From Marinimicrobium sp. C6131 (GTDB taxonomy: Bacteria > Pseudomonadota > Gammaproteobacteria > Pseudomonadales > Cellvibrionaceae), in assembly GCF_026153455.1 (NCBI RefSeq), contig NZ_CP110629.1:2852001-2916000 (forward strand): 64,000 nt of DNA. Reading direction: 5' to 3'. The notes beneath the pieces were generated by a model that saw nothing but the letters and a program-made list of their open reading frames with translations, ran no database searches and was not told where the DNA came from. A program made the translations under genes and the position numbers. Shown here piece by piece: positions 61,384-64,000 of this stretch (positions are counted from its first letter, which is position 1; every line of letters begins with the position of its first letter).

Positions 61384-62136
61384 ACCGGACGTTCAGTATC
61401 CAAAGCACTAGCTATAACACTCACAACAATTCTTTGCTTTTTCTGCACGCTAACCGCATACGCCGACGACCCGACAGTAACCGTCGCCACAACGTATATC
61501 GACGTTCATACCGGTCCCGGCAAAGGCTATCCGATCTTTCATATCATCGAAAAAGACGAAGCCATTAAGCTCGAAAAACGCCGTACCGACTGGATCAAAA
61601 TCACCACCCGGCGCGGGAAAACCGGCTGGATACACATCGACAACCTGGCCAACACCCAAGACAGCACCGGCCAGGCCCCCGACATTCGTGCGCCCAGCCG
61701 TGAGGACTATGGCGATCGGCGCTGGGAACTCGGCTTTGCCGGGGGTGACTTCGACGGAGCCGACGCCCTCGGGCTCAACCTCGGCTTCCGGTTTACCGAA
61801 CACCTCACCGCCGACCTGCGGCTGAGTCAGAATACCGGGCAGTTTTCCGACAGCCGGATTGCCAGCGTCGGGTTGATGCACCAGCCCTTTCCCGACTGGT
61901 GGGTTTCGCCGTATTTCCGGCTGGGCACCGGGCAGATCCGTATTCAACCGAGTGCCACCCTGGTGGAAGCCGAGGACCGGGAAGACAATCTGTTTCAGAC
62001 CAGCCTGGGTGCCTACGTCTACCTGACCCGGCGCTTTTTCCTGCGCCTGGAAATGACCCAACACCAGATACTCACCAGCCGCGACACCAACGAAGAGGTT
62101 AACGAATGGCAACTGGGTTTCAACGTCTACTTCTAG
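61342..62136 (+). CDS. SH3-domain protein with C-terminal beta-barrel region
   Basis: 264 residues if translation begins at ATG 61342, which has AGGAG 9 nt upstream inside repeat copy B. The frame is open back to ATG 61030, which overlaps the previous stop (ATGA), but that 104-codon extension is simply the translated repeats, so the longer start is doubtful. A hydrophobic signal (KALAITLTTILCFFCTLTAY A) precedes a bacterial SH3 domain (TYIDVHTGPGKGYPIFHIIE, RRGKTGWIHIDNLAN) and a C-terminal outer-membrane beta-barrel-like half (LGLNLGFRFTEHLTADLRLS ... WQLGFNVYF). SH3 domains of this kind bind cell wall. The gene overlaps the next by 31 nt, indicating a coupled operon. Confidence 0.75.
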   Translation: MYLQRVLKRFTPQRTGRSVSKALAITLTTILCFFCTLTAYADDPTVTVATTYIDVHTGPGKGYPIFHIIEKDEAIKLEKRRTDWIKITTRRGKTGWIHIDNLANTQDSTGQAPDIRAPSREDYGDRRWELGFAGGDFDGADALGLNLGFRFTEHLTADLRLSQNTGQFSDSRIASVGLMHQPFPDWWVSPYFRLGTGQIRIQPSATLVEAEDREDNLFQTSLGAYVYLTRRFFLRLEMTQHQILTSRDTNEEVNEWQLGFNVYF

Positions 62137-62744
62137 TCCTCGCCCTGGCGAGCACGGCACCCCTGGCCCTCGCTCAGGACGGGCCGCTGGGTGATATTGT
62201 CGGCCCGGACGAGGAGCGCCGGCGGATCAGTGAGCGCGATCTGGACACCGAGAATTTCGAGCTGGGTGTGTTCTACGGGCTGATGAGCGTGGAGGACTTC
62301 GGCAGCAATCCCGTGGCCGGGGTCAGCCTGAGCTATCATGTCACCGAAGCGATTTTCCTGCAGGCCAACGCCGCCCGGACCGAAACCCGGGAAACCAGCT
62401 ATGAATTGCTGAGCGGCGCGGTGGAGCTGCTCACCGAAGACCAGCGGGACTACACCTATTACAACCTGTCCCTGGGGTACAATTTCCTGCCGGGGCAGAT
62501 TTATCTCACGGAAAACTGGAGCTTCAACACCAGTGCCTATGTGATCGGCGGCGCCGGCAATACCGAGTTCGCCGGGCAGGATTACTTTACCTACAACCTG
62601 GGCGCCGGTTTCAAACTGTACACCACCGACTGGCTGGCTCTGGATCTGGGTATGCGCGGCCATGTGTTCACCCACGAGTTGTTCGGCCGGGAAGTGGAAG
62701 TCAACAATCTGGAGGCACGTCTGGGCGTGTCGTTGTTTTTCTAA
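62106..62744 (+). CDS. Outer-membrane beta-barrel-domain protein
   Basis: 212 residues; GAGG lies 7 nt before the ATG at 62106, inside the end of the SH3 gene. Signal peptide ends PLALAQ. Alternating hydrophobic strands (FELGVFYGLMSVEDFGSNPV, YNLSLGYNFLPGQIYL) and a terminal Phe (LGVSLFF) indicate an eight-stranded barrel of the outer-membrane beta-barrel family. It shares its barrel style with the C-terminal half of the upstream SH3 protein, so the pair may interact. Function unknown. Confidence 0.8.
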   Translation: MATGFQRLLLVLALASTAPLALAQDGPLGDIVGPDEERRRISERDLDTENFELGVFYGLMSVEDFGSNPVAGVSLSYHVTEAIFLQANAARTETRETSYELLSGAVELLTEDQRDYTYYNLSLGYNFLPGQIYLTENWSFNTSAYVIGGAGNTEFAGQDYFTYNLGAGFKLYTTDWLALDLGMRGHVFTHELFGREVEVNNLEARLGVSLFF

Positions 62745-62779
62745 TCATGATGATCGGGTTTTAAGAGAGGAATTGAGCC

Positions 62780-63256
62780 ATGAGATTGACGCACTATTTG
62801 CTGGTCGCCCTGTTCGGTTTCGCGGCCTCGGCTTATGCCGAGAAGGCGCCGGACTTCACCCTGAAAAGCGACAGTGGTGAGAACGTCCGACTGGAAGAGC
62901 AGCGCGGTAAAGTGGTGATGATCAACTTCTGGGCCTCCTGGTGCGCGCCCTGCCGCAAGGAGATGCCGCTGCTGGAAGAACTGCACGACCGCTACGAGCA
63001 GGCCGGTTTCACCCTGTTCGGCGTCAATGTCGAGCAGAACCCCGAGGCCGCGCAGAAATTTCTGGACGATGTCGGCGTCACCTTCCCGATTCTGTACGAC
63101 CCCGACAGCACCGCCAGCCGTGCTTACCAGGTCAGCGCCATGCCCACCACCGTGATGGTGGATCGCGATGGCAATGTGCGTTACGTCAATCGCGGCTACA
63201 AAGAAGGTGATGAAGCCAAGTACCGCGACCAGATCCGGGAGCTGATTCGCGAATGA
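62780..63256 (+). CDS. TlpA/ResA-like periplasmic thioredoxin
   Basis: 158 residues. Signal peptide MRLTHYLLVALFGFAASAYA, then a TlpA-type thioredoxin fold: KAPDFTLKSDSGENVRLEEQ, active site FWASWCAPCRKEMP and cis-proline in SAMPTTVMVDRDG. The CAPC centre indicates a reducing thiol-disulfide role, for example keeping haem-site or metal-site cysteines reduced. It overlaps DUF4266 by 4 nt. Confidence 0.93.
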   Translation: MRLTHYLLVALFGFAASAYAEKAPDFTLKSDSGENVRLEEQRGKVVMINFWASWCAPCRKEMPLLEELHDRYEQAGFTLFGVNVEQNPEAAQKFLDDVGVTFPILYDPDSTASRAYQVSAMPTTVMVDRDGNVRYVNRGYKEGDEAKYRDQIRELIRE

Positions 63257-63477
63257 AGCCCCTTCGCTACAGCCTCGCGCTCGCCTTCTGCACGCTGCTC
63301 GGTGCCTGCAGTGTGCAGCCCTGGGTGCAGCCCTACGAACGCCAGAAGCTGGCCGACCCGATCATGAGCTTTGATCGCGACCCGGTTTCCAGCAGTTATC
63401 TGGGTCATGTGCACGACGCCCGGGAGGCCGGTCGCGGCGCTGATGGCAGTGCGGGAGGCGGCTGTGGTTGCAACTGA
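63253..63477 (+). CDS. DUF4266 lipoprotein
   Basis: 74 residues. Lipobox LLGAC with Cys at 19, then VQPWVQPYERQKLADPIMSF and YLGHVHDAREAGRGADGSAG, ending GGGCGCN. This is the DUF4266 family; the glycine-rich tail with two cysteines looks conserved in the family as I recall it. The gene is commonly found with TlpA, DUF3570 and often an ApbE flavin transferase gene, which if present lies beyond the window. Stop codon overlaps the next reading frame. Confidence 0.88.
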   Translation: MKPLRYSLALAFCTLLGACSVQPWVQPYERQKLADPIMSFDRDPVSSSYLGHVHDAREAGRGADGSAGGGCGCN

Positions 63478-64000
63478 TCGATTGCGCACCGGGTTAAAGC
63501 AGGGGCTCGCGCTCTTGGTTGTCGGGTGTTTTGCCGGCACCGCCTGGGCGTCCGTGCTGCCGGAAGAACGCATCGATGTTCTGTATCACAGCTATGACGG
63601 GGGTGGCGTCAAGATTGATGGGCCTTCGGTGTTGGTGCGCAAGAGCGTCGGCGAATCGGTGTCCGTCTCCGGTAAATACTACGTTGATACCGTCAGCGGC
63701 GCGTCCATTGATGTGGAAGCCGCCGGGGTGGACGTCAACTCCGCCGCCAGCCCCTACGCCGAAGAGCGCACCGAATACAATGCCGGCATCGACTATCTGA
63801 ACGATCGCACCTTGATCAGCGCCGGCTACGCTACCAGCCAGGAAAATGATTACGACGCGGAAACCGTCAGTTTCGGTATCACCCAGACCTTTTTTGGCGA
63901 CCTGACCACCATCAGCCTCACCACCAGCTATGGCGACGATGTAATCGGTCGCAACGATCGACCCGACTTTGAAGAGCATCTGGAGCGCCGCCGCTACGGA
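63464..64000 (+). CDS. DUF3570 outer-membrane protein, 3' end outside window
   Basis: The frame is open from at least ATG 63443 to the window edge. GTG 63464, with GGGAGG 5 nt upstream, is the preferred start and overlaps DUF4266 by 14 nt. A signal peptide (TGLKQGLALLVVGCFAGTAW A) is followed by SVLPEERIDVLYHSYDGGGV and VGESVSVSGKYYVDTVSGAS, the characteristic start of DUF3570 beta-barrels. Truncated at 179 residues here. It continues the SH3-barrel-TlpA-DUF4266 operon. Confidence 0.88.
   Translation, partial: MVATDRLRTGLKQGLALLVVGCFAGTAWASVLPEERIDVLYHSYDGGGVKIDGPSVLVRKSVGESVSVSGKYYVDTVSGASIDVEAAGVDVNSAASPYAEERTEYNAGIDYLNDRTLISAGYATSQENDYDAETVSFGITQTFFGDLTTISLTTSYGDDVIGRNDRPDFEEHLERRRYG

Noticed and set aside
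1..64000. CRISPR arrays, tRNA or rRNA genes, phage att sites
   Set aside because: No regularly spaced repeats, cloverleaf genes or integrase-flanked direct repeats were seen by eye on either strand.

Overview
The window is a high-GC chromosomal segment of a Gram-negative gammaproteobacterium. Gene content (several GH13 enzymes, a TonB-dependent receptor, a CBM2-bearing AA10 LPMO, CPXCG protein, LamG/HzsA-like cytochromes, DUF4266/DUF3570) points to a marine polysaccharide degrader of the Cellvibrionaceae/Marinimicrobium type; that placement is inference from gene content only. No rRNA, tRNA or CRISPR array was recognised.

Layout. 1-993: end of an acetylpolyamine-amidohydrolase-like gene. 1.1-6.1 kb: copper/silver resistance (a frameshifted His/Cys-rich small protein, CusB, CusA). 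6.2-9.8 kb: DUF3667 membrane protein, PAS-GGDEF diguanylate cyclase, chemoreceptor. 10-12.5 kb: BaeS-BaeR two-component system with a Spy-like LTxxQ periplasmic protein. 12.6-14.4 kb: an IS110-family (IS1111-like) element with subterminal inverted repeats, next to REP-like hairpins and carrying a structured non-coding end that may encode a bridge RNA. 14.4-17.6 kb: hydrolase, LuxR-type regulator, LacI-type regulator. 17.7-22.9 kb: a class II microcin/bacteriocin locus read on the minus strand: HlyD/CvaA-like adaptor, C39-peptidase/CvaB-like transporter, a 59-residue precursor with a double-glycine-type leader, a zinc-ribbon membrane protein and a GT4 glycosyltransferase. The last three are AT-rich and look acquired. 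23.1-41.6 kb: an alpha-glucan (starch/maltodextrin) utilisation locus with MFS permease, four GH13 enzymes, TonB receptor, flavin-dependent halogenase, esterase and pullulanase. 41.6-43.3 kb: AA10-CBM2 LPMO. 43.6-50.1 kb: UDG-like protein, YejABEF peptide importer, CPXCG protein. 50.2-52.4 kb: slipin/NfeD pair. 52.5-64 kb: a set of exported c-type cytochrome-like proteins, a Tat-type protein, SH3 and beta-barrel proteins, TlpA, DUF4266 and a partial DUF3570.

How it fits together. Six copies of a TGCATACGTATGCA-type palindrome lie in pairs in front of the glucan genes. At all four likely promoters a copy ends exactly 5 nt before the -35 hexamer, so one LacI-family protein probably co-ordinates the locus. 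The LacI gene at 16.6 kb is the obvious candidate and is separated from its presumed targets by the bacteriocin cassette. Two perfect intrinsic terminators stand in tandem in the pullulanase leader.

The strongest candidates for something undescribed are the short precursor peptide with its neighbouring glycosyltransferase, the operator/-35 architecture with the attenuated pullulanase leader, the IS110 non-coding RNA candidate, and a pair of composite palindromes near 61.1-61.4 kb that share a constant 26-bp core but have different, perfectly self-complementary arms.
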